Of a DNA stretch of 64,000 bases, positions 25,513 to 34,418 are shown in pieces. The notes beneath the pieces were generated by a model that saw only the letters and a list, made by a program, of their open reading frames with translations, was not told where the DNA came from and did not search any database. The DNA comes from Mesorhizobium sp. NZP2077 (GTDB lineage Bacteria > Pseudomonadota > Alphaproteobacteria > Rhizobiales > Rhizobiaceae): positions 1,302,001 through 1,366,000 of the forward strand of contig NZ_CP051293.1 of the NCBI RefSeq assembly GCF_013170805.1, written 5' to 3'. The translations under genes and the position numbers were made by a program. The stretch's first letter is position 1, and each line of letters begins with the position of its first letter.

Positions 25513-26310
25513 TTATAACGGCCCGGTGCGAGAGCCGAACATCTTCACGACATGTATATCGGGACGACGGTCGATCGCGTCAACGATCGGCGCCAGACGC
25601 TCGGCCCAGTCGAGTGCGCCCTTCTGATCCGCTATCAGGTCCTGGCGGATCTCGATCAGCGCGTGGGCATAGCCGTTGACGATGGCGTGTTTGAACATGG
25701 TGTCGCCGCGCAGCGCGCCGTCATAAGGCTCATTGTCGCCGACGAGGAGTTTTTTGTCCTCGGCCAGCATATCGATGAGCGGCCGCGCTACCCGGTCGTC
25801 CAGATCCCAGAGAATGCCGACATGCCAGGGACGCTGCCTGCCCTGCATGACTGGCGTGAAGGAATGCACCGAGAAGATGAAAGGCGCCTGGCCAGAAGCC
25901 TGCGCGACGGAAGCGATCATGGCGCCGACGGCGTCGTGATAGGGCCGGTAGAAGCGGTCGAGCCGCCTTTCGCGTTCCTCCGGCGCCATAGGATAGTTTC
26001 CCGGCACGACGGTGCCGTCATAGAGCTGGCGAATAAGCGTGGGATCGTCCTCGCCGCGATTGGGATCGATCAACAGCCGTGAAAAATTGGCGATCAGCGC
26101 CGGCACGCCGAGCGAGGCGGCGAGCTCGCGCGTCACCGCCTCGACGCCGATATCGTAGGCGATGTGGCGGTCTAATTCCGCCGCGGGCAGGCCGAGGCTG
26201 CCATACTCGTCGGGCAGGTCGCGGCGGGCATGATCGGCCAGAAGCACGATGCCCCGCTTGCGGTCGCCCTCGACAATGTCGAGAGGCGCGAAAACTGTGG
26301 ATCGGGTCAT
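25513..26310 (-). CDS. N-formylglutamate amidohydrolase family protein
   Basis: A 265-residue protein of the FGase superfamily. Features are LLADHARRDLPDEYGSLGLP near residue 24, IAYDIGVEAVTRELA, and a FIFSVHSFTPVMQG segment with metal-ligand-like His and Glu. The classical enzyme releases formate from N-formylglutamate in histidine breakdown, but no hut gene is nearby, so another N-acyl or amide substrate is possible. It precedes DUF1244 in a two-gene unit and is divergent from DUF1036. Confidence 0.85.
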   Translation of the reverse strand: MTRSTVFAPLDIVEGDRKRGIVLLADHARRDLPDEYGSLGLPAAELDRHIAYDIGVEAVTRELAASLGVPALIANFSRLLIDPNRGEDDPTLIRQLYDGTVVPGNYPMAPEERERRLDRFYRPYHDAVGAMIASVAQASGQAPFIFSVHSFTPVMQGRQRPWHVGILWDLDDRVARPLIDMLAEDKKLLVGDNEPYDGALRGDTMFKHAIVNGYAHALIEIRQDLIADQKGALDWAERLAPIVDAIDRRPDIHVVKMFGSRTGPL

Positions 26311-26526
26311 TGGCGGGAAATGGTCTGTTCGCTGGCTTCCGGGGAGGGTGCTATCGTCATTCCACGAAGACGACGCGTGTGCAATGCCGTTGTTTGGCCA
26401 AGGTTTCCCGGGAAATCTGGCAAGGGGCGACGGATAGTGCGCCGGCAGCCTTCCTAAATCGATTGGAATTGATCAAAACGGCGCGTTGACATGCGCCCGG
26501 ACTTTTCCGAAAAGGGGCGCAGAGAG

Positions 26527-27045
26527 ATGCTGATGTGGTTGTTGAGGGGTTTTGGGATGGGTTCCGCCGGCAGGCAGCGCATGCGCTCTGCCTTTGCCAT
26601 GCCGCTCCTGACCTTGACCATTGGCCTGTCGGCGATGGTCATGGCCTCGCCGGCGCGCGCCGATTTCCGCGTCTGCAACGCCACACAGAACCTGGTCGGT
26701 GTCGGCATCGGCTATCGCGCCAAGGCCGGCTGGATCACCGAAGGCTGGTGGCACATTGAAGGATCGAGCTGCAAGACGTTGATCGAAGGGCCGCTGTCAT
26801 CAAGGTTTTACTATCTTTATGCAGAAGACGCAGAGCGCGGTGGACGCTGGGACGGCCCGATCAACATGTGCGTGGCTGAAAAAGAGTTCAAGATCGCCGG
26901 CGTAAACGACTGCGTCGCCCGGGGCTTCCAGCGCGCCGGATTTCAGGAATATGACACGGGCGAACAGGCAAGCTGGATGGTCCAGCTGACCGATGAGCCC
27001 GCAACGGGAGGCGCTCCAGCCGCCCCGGGAACCAACAGTCAATGA
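26527..27045 (+). CDS. DUF1036 secreted protein
   Basis: About 172 residues. A long hydrophobic export signal ends near ASPARADF, followed by the DUF1036 core: FRVCNATQNLVGVGIGYRAK, GWWHIEGSSCKTL and FYYLYAEDAE. Function is unknown; the protein is presumably periplasmic. The frame begins at 26491 and starts at 26527 or 26533 are all possible. Its stop overlaps the pyk start as ATGA (27042-27045), so pyk translation may be coupled to it. Confidence 0.82.
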   Translation: MLMWLLRGFGMGSAGRQRMRSAFAMPLLTLTIGLSAMVMASPARADFRVCNATQNLVGVGIGYRAKAGWITEGWWHIEGSSCKTLIEGPLSSRFYYLYAEDAERGGRWDGPINMCVAEKEFKIAGVNDCVARGFQRAGFQEYDTGEQASWMVQLTDEPATGGAPAAPGTNSQ

Positions 27046-28478
27046 GACGCAGCCGCAAGGTCAAGATCCTAGCCACAATCGGTCCGGCCTCCTCTTCCGA
27101 GGAGATGCTGAAGAAATTGTTCGAAGCGGGCGCCGATGTGTTCCGCATCAATATGAGCCATACCGATCACGAACTGATGCGCACGCTGGTCGGCCGCATC
27201 CGCGCCGTCGAGGAAAAGGTCGGCCGGCCTATCGGCATCCTCGCCGACCTGCAGGGCCCCAAGCTGCGCGTCGGCAAGTTCGCCAATGGCAAGGAAGTGC
27301 TGACACAAGGCCAGACCTTCACGCTCGACGACAATCCGGAGCCCGGCACGTCGACCAGGGTCTATCTGCCGCATCCGGAAATCCTGAGTTCGGTCGAGCC
27401 TGGTCACCGTCTTTTGATCGATGACGGCAAGCTCGAACTGAAGGCGGTGAAGAGCGACGGCAAGTCGATCGTCTGCACCGTCATTGCCGGCACCACGATT
27501 TCCGACAAGAAGGGCGTCAGCCTGCCCGATACCGACCTGCCGGTCGGCGCGCTGACCGAGAAGGACCGCAAGGACCTCGACGCGGTGCTCGCCACGGGCG
27601 TCGACTGGGTCGCACTGTCCTTCGTGCAGCGGCCGGAAGATCTGGCCGAGGCGCGCAAGATCGCGCGCGGCCGGGCGCTGATCATGGCCAAGATCGAAAA
27701 GCCGCAGGCCGTCGCCCGCCTGGCCGAGATCATCGAACTGTCCGACGCGCTGATGGTCGCCCGCGGCGATCTCGGTGTCGAAATGCCGCTGGAAGCCGTG
27801 CCCGGCATCCAGAAGCAGATCACCCGCGCCGCGCGCCGCGCCGGCAAGCCGGTGGTGGTCGCCACGCAGATGCTGGAATCGATGATCACCGCACCGGTGC
27901 CGACCCGCGCCGAAGTGTCCGACGTCTCGATCGCCGTCTTCGAGGGTGCCGACGCCATCATGCTGTCGGCGGAATCGGCGGCGGGCGCCTATCCCGTCGA
28001 AGCCGTGGCGATGATGAACCGCATCGCGACCAAGGTCGAAACCGACCCGACCTATGCTGGCATCATCAACGCTCAGCGCTCCGAGCCGGAAGCGACCGGC
28101 GCGGATGCCATTTCGCTGGCCGCCCGCGAAATCGCCGAGACGCTGAAACTGGCGGCGATCATCACCTACACGGCGTCCGGCACCACCGGCCTGCGCGCCG
28201 CGCGCGAACGGCCGCAGGTGCCGATCATAGCGCTGTCGCCGATCCTCAACACCGCGCGGAGGCTGTCGCTCTTGTGGGGCACGCATTGCGTTGTCTCGCC
28301 CGATGCGACCGATCTCGACGACATGGTCAACCGCGCCTGCCGCATTGCGCTGGAAGAAGGCTTCGGCAAGCCGGGCGATCGCGTCATCATCACGGCCGGT
28401 GTGCCGCTGAGGACGCCCGGCTCGACCAACATGCTGCGCATCGCCTATGTCGGGTCGGAAGCACAGGCCGGCCACTAA
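27042..28478 (+). CDS. pyk: Pyruvate kinase
   Basis: A 478-residue pyruvate kinase converting phosphoenolpyruvate and ADP to pyruvate and ATP. It starts KVKILATIGPASSSEEMLKKLFEAGADVFRINMSH, and carries the signature IMAKIEKPQAVARL with the catalytic Lys (about residue 220), MVARGDLGVEMP, and the C-terminal allosteric domain with TASGTTGLRAARERP. Its ATG overlaps the DUF1036 stop. A perfect dyad follows 22 bases after the stop. Confidence 0.96.
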   Translation: MRRSRKVKILATIGPASSSEEMLKKLFEAGADVFRINMSHTDHELMRTLVGRIRAVEEKVGRPIGILADLQGPKLRVGKFANGKEVLTQGQTFTLDDNPEPGTSTRVYLPHPEILSSVEPGHRLLIDDGKLELKAVKSDGKSIVCTVIAGTTISDKKGVSLPDTDLPVGALTEKDRKDLDAVLATGVDWVALSFVQRPEDLAEARKIARGRALIMAKIEKPQAVARLAEIIELSDALMVARGDLGVEMPLEAVPGIQKQITRAARRAGKPVVVATQMLESMITAPVPTRAEVSDVSIAVFEGADAIMLSAESAAGAYPVEAVAMMNRIATKVETDPTYAGIINAQRSEPEATGADAISLAAREIAETLKLAAIITYTASGTTGLRAARERPQVPIIALSPILNTARRLSLLWGTHCVVSPDATDLDDMVNRACRIALEEGFGKPGDRVIITAGVPLRTPGSTNMLRIAYVGSEAQAGH

Positions 28479-28499
28479 GCCCGGTCTGCTCCAAACATC

Positions 28500-28526
28500 G
28501 ACTTGAAGCGCGTCGCGCTTCAAGTC
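28500..28526. terminator. Perfect dyad after pyk
   Basis: GACTTGAAGCGCG (28500-28512) and CGCGCTTCAAGTC (28514-28526) flank one base. Position suggests a terminator for pyk and for the convergent frameshifted gene, which ends here; no T tract is visible, so an mRNA 3' end or repeat element is also possible. Confidence 0.5.
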
Positions 28527-29013
28527 TGTACGCCAGGGGCCGAACTGCTCGGACCCGTTGCAATTGCAAGCACTCTTGCCGCGGTTTTGGCGTGCTCTAT
28601 GCGCCCAAGGAACCGAACAGCGCGCGGGACAGGGTCCCATAGATACTGATCCGGACCTCGCATCTTTCTCCGATTGACTTCGGCGGTGTCGAGCAGATCG
28701 AAATCGACCCTTTCCAGCGTGCAGTGCCAACCGGCGCCGTGCGAAGCCCATCCTCTTCGATGGTGTTCCAGAAGCCGCTCACGGATGGAATAGCCGTGGT
28801 AGTCGAAGGCGATCACGCCGTTCGTCACAAAGATATGGTTTCCGGAAAAATCCCCACCCGGAATGATCCGCTCGCCGTAAAATCCGTCCATGGGAGGTAT
28901 TTGAGGAAGGTACCCGCCAGGATGGGACAGGCGCCGTAACCGAAGAAGATGCGGTCCGGCAGCGCCCAGAATTTTTCAGGGTTTTTCTTGATGCCGTGCT
29001 TCAGGACATACAT
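28520..29013 (-). pseudogene. Conserved hypothetical gene with a -1 frameshift
   Basis: The minus strand from 29013 codes MYVLKHGIKKNPEKFWALPD and ILAGTFLKYLP and then goes out of frame. The next frame resumes with MDGFYGERIIPGGDFSGNHI from 28891 and runs to 28520. A missing base in the GGG run at 28892-28894 joins the two into one protein of about 164 residues. I do not recognise a family or domain. The first codon lies 6 bases after the hydrolase stop, so it was probably the second gene of that operon. A sequencing error at the homopolymer remains possible. Confidence 0.65.
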
Positions 29014-29019
29014 GCCCTG

Positions 29020-30087
29020 TCAGGTCGGGGCGAGTTCGGCTTCAGGGACTTTGAGGTCGGCGCATTTGCCGGCGCCATAGGTGTCGCCGGCGATCCGGGC
29101 TTCCACTGTCCTGGCCATCGCCTTCAGATCGACGTCCTTGCCGGCGACCTCGCCGATGGCACCGACGACGAGGTCGGCGGCGATCCAGTCGGGCTTGTGA
29201 CCGAGATTGTGCACCCAGACGAGTTCGGCGCCTGCTATGTCGCGCACCAGGCCGACGGAATGGATATGCGCGTAGACGACCTTGTCGCGGTCGCCGGAGA
29301 TGACCACGGTCGGCGCGGTGATCTGGTTGTAGTGTGGTGCGGCGCCAAGTGCATAGGCATAGAGCCCCGCAACGTCGGTGGCGTTGGCGCGAAAGGCCGG
29401 CGGCCGCAGCACCAGCGGGATCTCGGCTGTGTTGAGATAATTGTCCGGCACCTTGTTGGGCGAGAACACGCAGGTCGTGGCATCGGCCATTTGCAGCGTT
29501 CCGGCCGGGTAGGTCAGTGTCTCGGAAAACAGCCGGCCGATCAAAGGAATGGTGGTCAAGTCGTAGTACCAGGACGTCGCGCCACCCGGCCAGGGATGGG
29601 TCGCCGGTGCCAGGAAGACGAGACCGAGCGTCTTGTCGGCATGCTCGCGGCCGAAAGCCGCCGTCACCACGCCGCCGAAGGAATGGCCGACGATGATCGC
29701 CTTCTTGATGCCGAGACGGTCCATCAGGGTGGCGATGGTGTTGGCCTGCGCCGACGGATCCTCATTATTGCCGGGGCCGCGCCCGGACCAGCCAAAGCCC
29801 GGTCGGTCGAAGAAAAGCATCTCAGTGCGGCCTTCGAGCAGTGGCCGCAGCGGCAACATCTGATCCCGGAGGTTGGCGCTGGCGCCATGGATGAAGACGA
29901 TCGGCGGCAGGTCCGCATTGGCCGGGGCGGGAATGTGGACATAGTGGATGCGCGCGCCGCCGATGTCGGCGAATTCACCGATCGGCTGATAGCGGCGCTC
30001 GATCAGCCACGAGCCGACGCGAGTAACGCCGACCAGGGTGAAGACAAGTGCGAAAAGGAAGGCGAGCGCGGCGTAGATCAGGTTCAT
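29020..30087 (-). CDS. Alpha/beta hydrolase with N-terminal membrane anchor
   Basis: A 355-residue protein. Residues about 4-25 are one hydrophobic helix (LIYAALAFLFALVFTLVGV), likely a signal anchor. The hydrolase fold follows, with IVFIHGASANLRDQ (oxyanion region), the nucleophile elbow GHSFGG, LFFDRPGFGWSG, and a late HNLGHKPDW segment giving the catalytic His. It resembles haloperoxidase- or lipase-like esterases; the substrate is unknown. It probably forms an operon with the frameshifted gene downstream. Its upstream region contains the octamer repeat tract, 43 bases before the start. Confidence 0.85.
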   Translation of the reverse strand: MNLIYAALAFLFALVFTLVGVTRVGSWLIERRYQPIGEFADIGGARIHYVHIPAPANADLPPIVFIHGASANLRDQMLPLRPLLEGRTEMLFFDRPGFGWSGRGPGNNEDPSAQANTIATLMDRLGIKKAIIVGHSFGGVVTAAFGREHADKTLGLVFLAPATHPWPGGATSWYYDLTTIPLIGRLFSETLTYPAGTLQMADATTCVFSPNKVPDNYLNTAEIPLVLRPPAFRANATDVAGLYAYALGAAPHYNQITAPTVVISGDRDKVVYAHIHSVGLVRDIAGAELVWVHNLGHKPDWIAADLVVGAIGEVAGKDVDLKAMARTVEARIAGDTYGAGKCADLKVPEAELAPT

Positions 30088-30130
30088 GCGGGGATATACG
30101 GGGGTGGGACCGGATTAGTTTTGGGGGGAT

Positions 30131-30274
30131 GGGCAGTAGGGCAGCAGGGCAGCAGGGCAGTAGGGCAGTAGGGCAGTAGGGCAGTAGGGCAGTAGGGCAG
30201 TAGGGCAGTAGGGCAGTAGGGCAGTAGGGCAGTAGGGCAGTAGGGCAGTAGGGCAGTAGGGCAGTAGGGCAGTA
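30131..30274. repeat. Tandem octamer array (18 copies of GGGCAGTA)
   Basis: Eighteen contiguous 8-base units fill 144 bases; units 2 and 3 read GGGCAGCA and all others GGGCAGTA. The array lies between the hydrolase start (30087) and the TPR gene (stop at 30335), in the hydrolase upstream region. Eight is not a multiple of three, and no coding frame is involved. Such arrays are prone to copy-number change by slippage. Confidence 0.95.
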
Positions 30275-30295
30275 GGAAGTGTGTTCCTCAACCCC

Positions 30296-30327
30296 TACTG
30301 CCTTACTGTCCTATTCCCCTACTGCCT
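30296..30327. repeat. Four inverted, diverged octamers facing the tandem array
   Basis: TACTGCCT, TACTGTCC, TATTCCCC and TACTGCCT follow in perfect 8-base phase, each a degenerate reverse complement of GGGCAGTA. The 21-base spacer between the two blocks begins with the small dyad GGAA-GTGTG-TTCC (30275-30287). Together the two blocks can form a long hairpin. Confidence 0.75.
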
Positions 30328-30334
30328 TCAGGGA

Positions 30335-30943
30335 TCAAATTCCTTCGCCGGCAAGCTCTTCCGAAATCGTTGCGACCTGGTCCTGGGCGCTGCGCATCAT
30401 GGGATAGATGGCCAGCACCTTCTGCCAGGCTTCGAGCGCCGACTGTTTGTGGCCGGTCAGGGCCATGATCTGCGCCAGACCCGACAGCGCACCGAAATGG
30501 CGCGGTTCGAGCTGCAGTGTGCGGTCGATGTCGGCCATCGACTTGCCGTAGTTCTTCATCATGAAATGGACCGTGGCGCGCCGGTTCCAGCCCTCGGCGT
30601 AGGTCGGCTGCAAGGTCACCACTTGGTCGAGGAAATCGAGCGCGACATCGAACTTCTGATTGTCCATCGCCTTTTGCGACCACAGCATCATCAGGTCGAT
30701 CGAGGCGCTGCCGGACTGGAACCATTCGCTCCAGATGTTGCCGGCAATGCGTTCGGCGGCCTTTTCGTTGCGTTCGCGCTTGAGGTCGGAGAACAGCTTG
30801 TCGAGCCGGGCCTGTTTGGTCATCGGCGCGGCCGGAGCATCCGGGGTGGCCGGCGCCGCCGGCTGATCGTCCGCGGCTCTGGCCGGCAAGCTCATGGCGC
30901 CGGAAACAAGCAGAGCTGTCAAAAATGCAAAAAGAATCCGCAT
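30335..30943 (-). CDS. Secreted tetratricopeptide-repeat protein
   Basis: A 202-residue protein with a clear signal peptide (MRILFAFLTALLVSGAMSLPARA, cleavage near residue 23), a Pro/Ala spacer, and TPR repeats from about residue 85 (AEGWNRRATVHFMMKNYGKSM, FGALSGLAQIMALTGHKQSA). It is probably a periplasmic or membrane-associated scaffold; the partner is unknown. It is a single gene with the tandem repeat downstream. Confidence 0.82.
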   Translation of the reverse strand: MRILFAFLTALLVSGAMSLPARAADDQPAAPATPDAPAAPMTKQARLDKLFSDLKRERNEKAAERIAGNIWSEWFQSGSASIDLMMLWSQKAMDNQKFDVALDFLDQVVTLQPTYAEGWNRRATVHFMMKNYGKSMADIDRTLQLEPRHFGALSGLAQIMALTGHKQSALEAWQKVLAIYPMMRSAQDQVATISEELAGEGI

Positions 30944-31052
30944 CGCCCGATCCTAGTCCCGGGCGGCGGAACAGCAAAGTGATTTTACCGTGAGTTGTTC
31001 GGCAGGCCGACAAACATCAATGGGCGGAGGCAAAAAGCCTCCGGCCTAAAAC

Positions 31053-31178
31053 TCAGCCCTGGCGTGCCTTGTAGCGCGGGGCGGTCTTGTTGATGATGTA
31101 AACGCGGCCCTTGCGGCGAACCAGCTGGTTGTCGCGATGACGCGCCTTCAGCGCCTTAAGCGAATTCTTGATCTTCAT
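31053..31178 (-). CDS. rpmJ: 50S ribosomal protein L36 (YkgO-type, without zinc cysteines)
   Basis: A 41-residue gene too short for routine calling. Its translation starts [18 protein letters not shown] and continues with [19 protein letters not shown]. It lacks the four zinc ligands (Cys/His) of the usual L36, so it is the zinc-independent bL36 variant. It is a 50S subunit protein binding 23S rRNA. A dyad past its stop (CGGAGGC 31025-31031, GCCTCCG 31037-31043) has an A/T-rich loop and may terminate it. No Zur-type palindrome was seen upstream. It is a single gene. Confidence 0.93.
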   Translation of the reverse strand: MKIKNSLKALKARHRDNQLVRRKGRVYIINKTAPRYKARQG

Positions 31179-31410
31179 GGTCTTGCCTGTCGGTGTGAAC
31201 CCGGTTCCGGGTCGAAATTATAAGGCGCGCCAGAAGACGCGCCTTTTCAACGGTGGGTGGCTCATAAACGAGGAGCCTTGTCCGTGTCAACCGCAAGCGT
31301 GCTCCACACCCCCATATCATCAAATATCCGCCATGTCGGTCGTGCGGCATTGCGCGGCCATGGGCCGGCTGGGATGATGCCGTGTATTTCAAGTGATTTG
31401 GGGGACGACG

Positions 31411-31830
31411 ATGCGCCGAAAACTCCTGTCTGCCTGCCTTGTCCTGCTGGCGGGAGCTTCGGTTGCTCGCGCTCAGGAATGCGATCGCTCTGACGACAGC
31501 CAGCAGATGATGAACATCTGTGCCGGCGAGGACTATCAGGCCGCCGACGCCAAGCTCAATGCGGCCTATCAGGCGCTGATCGGCTCAGATGATGCCGATG
31601 AGAAGGGACTGCTGCAGGCGGCACAGCGGGCCTGGATCAGCTTCCGCGACGCCGAGTGCGCGCACACCACCGCCGCCAGCACAGGCGGTTCCATCCACGC
31701 GATGGAGGTTTCGCAATGCCTGACCAGGCTGACCAATGATCGCATCAAGCAGCTTGCGGCCTCGGCCAATTGCAAGGAGGGTGATGCGAGTTGCGCCAGT
31801 CCCGACCAGGACAGCGACGAGGTGCAATAG
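31411..31830 (+). CDS. LprI/DUF1311 family secreted protein
   Basis: About 139 residues after a signal peptide (MRRKLLSACLVLLAGASVARA), then QECDRSDDSQQMMNICAGEDYQAADAKLNAAYQALI, the DUF1311/LprI pattern with conserved Cys, and RAWISFRDAECAH. In Mycobacterium LprI inhibits lysozyme; whether this one does is inference. The frame could start at 31393, but the ATG at 31411 with a GGGGG run upstream begins exactly at the signal peptide. It is a single gene convergent with purK. Confidence 0.82.
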   Translation: MRRKLLSACLVLLAGASVARAQECDRSDDSQQMMNICAGEDYQAADAKLNAAYQALIGSDDADEKGLLQAAQRAWISFRDAECAHTTAASTGGSIHAMEVSQCLTRLTNDRIKQLAASANCKEGDASCASPDQDSDEVQ

Positions 31831-31845
31831 GCTCGTGTCCGGCAT

Positions 31846-32922
31846 TTAGGTACGCGAGCTGATACGGGTGAAATGGCCCATCTTGCGGCCGGGGCGCGCC
31901 TCGGCCTTGCCGTAGAGATGCAGCATCAGGTCAGGCTCGGCGAGCAGGGCCGGCACGCGCAACACGTCGTTCCCGATAAGGTTCTCCATCACGCAGTCGG
32001 AATGGCGGTCCGGGCTGCCGAGCGGCAGGCCGGCAACGGCGCGGATGTGCTGTTCGAATTGCGAAACGATGCAGGCGGCTTCGGTCCAGTGGCCGGAATT
32101 GTGCACACGTGGCGCGATCTCATTGGCCAGTAGCGAACCGTCGGCCAGCACGAAGAACTCGACGCCGATGACGCCGACATAATCGAGCGCCGACAGGATT
32201 TTTGCCGCCGCTGCGCGCGCCGCGTCAGCCCTGTCAAGTTTGACACTGGCAGGCAAGGTGGAGGTGTGGAGAATGCCGTTGCGGTGGACATTCTCGGCCG
32301 GATCGTAGGCAGCCACAGCGCCGTCCAATCCACGCGCGGCGATCACCGAAATCTCGCGCTCGAAAGGCACGAAACTTTCGAGGATCAGCGGCACATTGCC
32401 CATCGCCTCGCAGGTGCCGGCAAAGCCACCCGTTTCCATGTTGCGGAAGACCCGCTGGCCCTTGCCGTCATAGCCCATGCGCCGCGTCTTCAATATGCCG
32501 CTGCCGCCGAACGCTTTCAGCGCCGCCGTCAGCTCTTCATCAGTGTCAACCGCACGGAAATCGGCGGTGGCGATGCCGATGCCGTTGAGGAAGGTCTTTT
32601 CGCTCACTCGGTCCTGCGCCACGTCAAGCGCACGCGCCGGCGGATAGACCGCAACCTGGGCGCCAAGCGAAATGGCGGCTGAGACGGGCACGTTCTCGAA
32701 CTCGTAGGTGATGACGGCACTCGCCGCTGCCAGCTCAGCAAGCGCCGCCCGGTCGTCATAGGCGGCTGTTATTTGCCGGTTGGCGACCTGCGCGGCCGGG
32801 CAATCCGGCTGCGGCTCCAGCACGACGGTACGGTAGCCGAGGCGGGCGGCAGCCATCGCCAACATGCGGCCGAGCTGGCCGCCGCCAATGATGCCGATGG
32901 TCGATCCGGCGGGCAGGCTCAC
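31846..32922 (-). CDS. purK: 5-(carboxyamino)imidazole ribonucleotide synthase
   Basis: A 358-residue ATP-grasp enzyme that makes N5-CAIR from AIR, bicarbonate and ATP in purine synthesis. It has the N-terminal [22 protein letters not shown], the ATP-grasp core with [17 protein letters not shown], and a late [16 protein letters not shown] segment. Its start overlaps the purE stop as ATGA (32919-32922), the common purEK arrangement. Confidence 0.95.
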   Translation of the reverse strand: MSLPAGSTIGIIGGGQLGRMLAMAAARLGYRTVVLEPQPDCPAAQVANRQITAAYDDRAALAELAAASAVITYEFENVPVSAAISLGAQVAVYPPARALDVAQDRVSEKTFLNGIGIATADFRAVDTDEELTAALKAFGGSGILKTRRMGYDGKGQRVFRNMETGGFAGTCEAMGNVPLILESFVPFEREISVIAARGLDGAVAAYDPAENVHRNGILHTSTLPASVKLDRADAARAAAAKILSALDYVGVIGVEFFVLADGSLLANEIAPRVHNSGHWTEAACIVSQFEQHIRAVAGLPLGSPDRHSDCVMENLIGNDVLRVPALLAEPDLMLHLYGKAEARPGRKMGHFTRISSRT

Positions 32923-33437
32923 GGCGTATCCGTCGGTTCAGCGGCAACCTTGGCGGTCTGCGCGGCGCGCCAGGCATCGAGGCGCTGGGCAAGCTTGTCG
33001 TCATTCAGCGCCAGCACCGCGGCAGCCAGCAAGGCAGCATTGGCCGCACCCGCCTTGCCGATGGCCAGTGTGCCGACGGGAATGCCGGCCGGCATCTGGA
33101 CGATGGAGAGCAGCGAATCCTGCCCCGAAAGCGCCTTCGATTCCACCGGCACGCCAAACACCGGCAGCGGCGTCATAGCCGCCGTCATGCCGGGCAGATG
33201 CGCCGCACCGCCGGCACCGGCGATGATGACCTTGTAGCCGGCGGCCTTGGCGCCCTTGGCGAACTCATAGAGGCGGTCGGGCGTGCGATGCGCCGAGATG
33301 ATCAGCCGCTTGTGCGGGACGCCCAGCGCCTCCAGCGTTTCGGCCGCCTGGCGCATCGTTGCCCAGTCGGATTGGCTGCCCATGATGATGGCGACGTCGG
33401 CGCGTTGATCGTCCAAGCTCGTGCTCCCCGGCGACAA
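32919..33437 (-). CDS. purE: N5-carboxyaminoimidazole ribonucleotide mutase
   Basis: A 172-residue class I PurE that converts N5-CAIR to CAIR. Signatures are [12 protein letters not shown] near residue 18, [13 protein letters not shown] with the catalytic His, and [14 protein letters not shown], followed by [22 protein letters not shown]. It is first of the purEK pair. Upstream lies a 16-base palindrome at 33478-33493. Confidence 0.96.
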   Translation of the reverse strand: MSPGSTSLDDQRADVAIIMGSQSDWATMRQAAETLEALGVPHKRLIISAHRTPDRLYEFAKGAKAAGYKVIIAGAGGAAHLPGMTAAMTPLPVFGVPVESKALSGQDSLLSIVQMPAGIPVGTLAIGKAGAANAALLAAAVLALNDDKLAQRLDAWRAAQTAKVAAEPTDTP

Positions 33438-33477
33438 AGGCGCGCCTTAGCGGAATTTGGCAGTGACGGCAAGGATA

Positions 33478-33493
33478 GGCAGGCATGCCTGCC
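33478..33493. promoter_or_regulatory. 16-base palindrome between ribokinase and purE
   Basis: GGCAGGCATGCCTGCC is perfectly self-complementary. It sits 25 bases past the kinase stop and 41 before the purE start, so it could be a terminator of the kinase cluster or a purE operator. No T tract follows. Confidence 0.3.
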
Positions 33494-33518
33494 GCCCGGC
33501 AAGGCGGAAACCAGCCTA

Positions 33519-34418
33519 CTAGATGCTTTGACGCTCGGCTTCGGGCGTCGAGACCAGAAGGGCCGAAGCGGCGTTGGCGGCGGTGACGGCCATTCGCATG
33601 TCCTCGCCACGGGCAAATGCCGCGGCCAAAGCGCCGACGAATTCGTCGCCCGCGCCATGCGTGCTGACGAGCTTGACCGGGATGGCCGGCAACGCGAAGG
33701 CCTCGCCGTTCCGGTCGCAACAGGCGACGCCCTCGCCGCCCGCGGTGACAATCACCACGGGACCGAGATCGACCAGACGCCGTGCCGCTTGCGCGGCACC
33801 GTCGAGCGTCTCGACCACCGCTATGCCGGCCAGGAATTCCGCCTCGATGGCGTTGACCACGAGGATGTCGACCAGTGCGATCAAGTCGTCTGAGAGTTTG
33901 CGTGCCGGCGCCGCGTTGAGCACGACGCGGCCACCTTGCGCCTTCACCGCGTACGCAGCGGCAATGTTGGCGGCTTCCGGCACCTCATTCTGCAACAGGA
34001 GCACCGCCGTTCGGGCGATCATTTCGGAAGCGGCCGCGACATCCCTTTCGCCAAGAGTGAGATTGCTGCCGGAGACGATCACCGCGCCATAGTCGCCATC
34101 ACTGTCGAAGATCGCCACGCTCATGCCGGAGCCAACGCCTGTTGCCACCCGCACGAAGCTGCGGTCGACTTTGGCGCGATCGAGATTGCCCAGCAGCGCG
34201 CGTCCGAAATCGTCGTCGCCGACGGCGCCGATCATTGCGGATCTGGCGCCGGCTCGTGCCACTGAAACCGCCTGGTTGCCGCCCTTGCCGCCGCATTTCG
34301 GGTGCCAGGCATGGCCGGTCACCGTCTCGCCCTTGCGCGGGCGGTCGGGGGCGTCGACCATGATGTCGTAATGCAGGCTGCCGAAGACAGTGACGAGCGG
34401 TGTTGTCGACGGCGTCAT
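33519..34418 (-). CDS. PfkB family carbohydrate kinase (ribokinase-like)
   Basis: A 299-residue PfkB sugar kinase. It has VFGSLHYDIMVDAPDRP (residues 11-27), the GGKGGNQAVSVARAG signature and the C-terminal anion-hole motif STHGAGDEFVGALAAAFARG with the catalytic Asp, as in ribokinase. The specific sugar is unknown. The ATG at 34416-34418 overlaps the RpiR stop (ATGA, 34415-34418). It forms a three-gene unit with RpiR and the isomerase, implying phosphorylation of the sugar that the isomerase handles. Confidence 0.88.
   Translation of the reverse strand: MTPSTTPLVTVFGSLHYDIMVDAPDRPRKGETVTGHAWHPKCGGKGGNQAVSVARAGARSAMIGAVGDDDFGRALLGNLDRAKVDRSFVRVATGVGSGMSVAIFDSDGDYGAVIVSGSNLTLGERDVAAASEMIARTAVLLLQNEVPEAANIAAAYAVKAQGGRVVLNAAPARKLSDDLIALVDILVVNAIEAEFLAGIAVVETLDGAAQAARRLVDLGPVVIVTAGGEGVACCDRNGEAFALPAIPVKLVSTHGAGDEFVGALAAAFARGEDMRMAVTAANAASALLVSTPEAERQSI

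Noticed and set aside
30131..30327. CRISPR array
   Set aside because: The units are 8 bases with no spacers between them, and no cas genes are in the window.
31179..31260. Zur operator upstream of the zinc-independent L36 gene
   Set aside because: I found no AT-rich palindrome of the Zur type; the only dyad is a short GC-rich one near 31200-31213.
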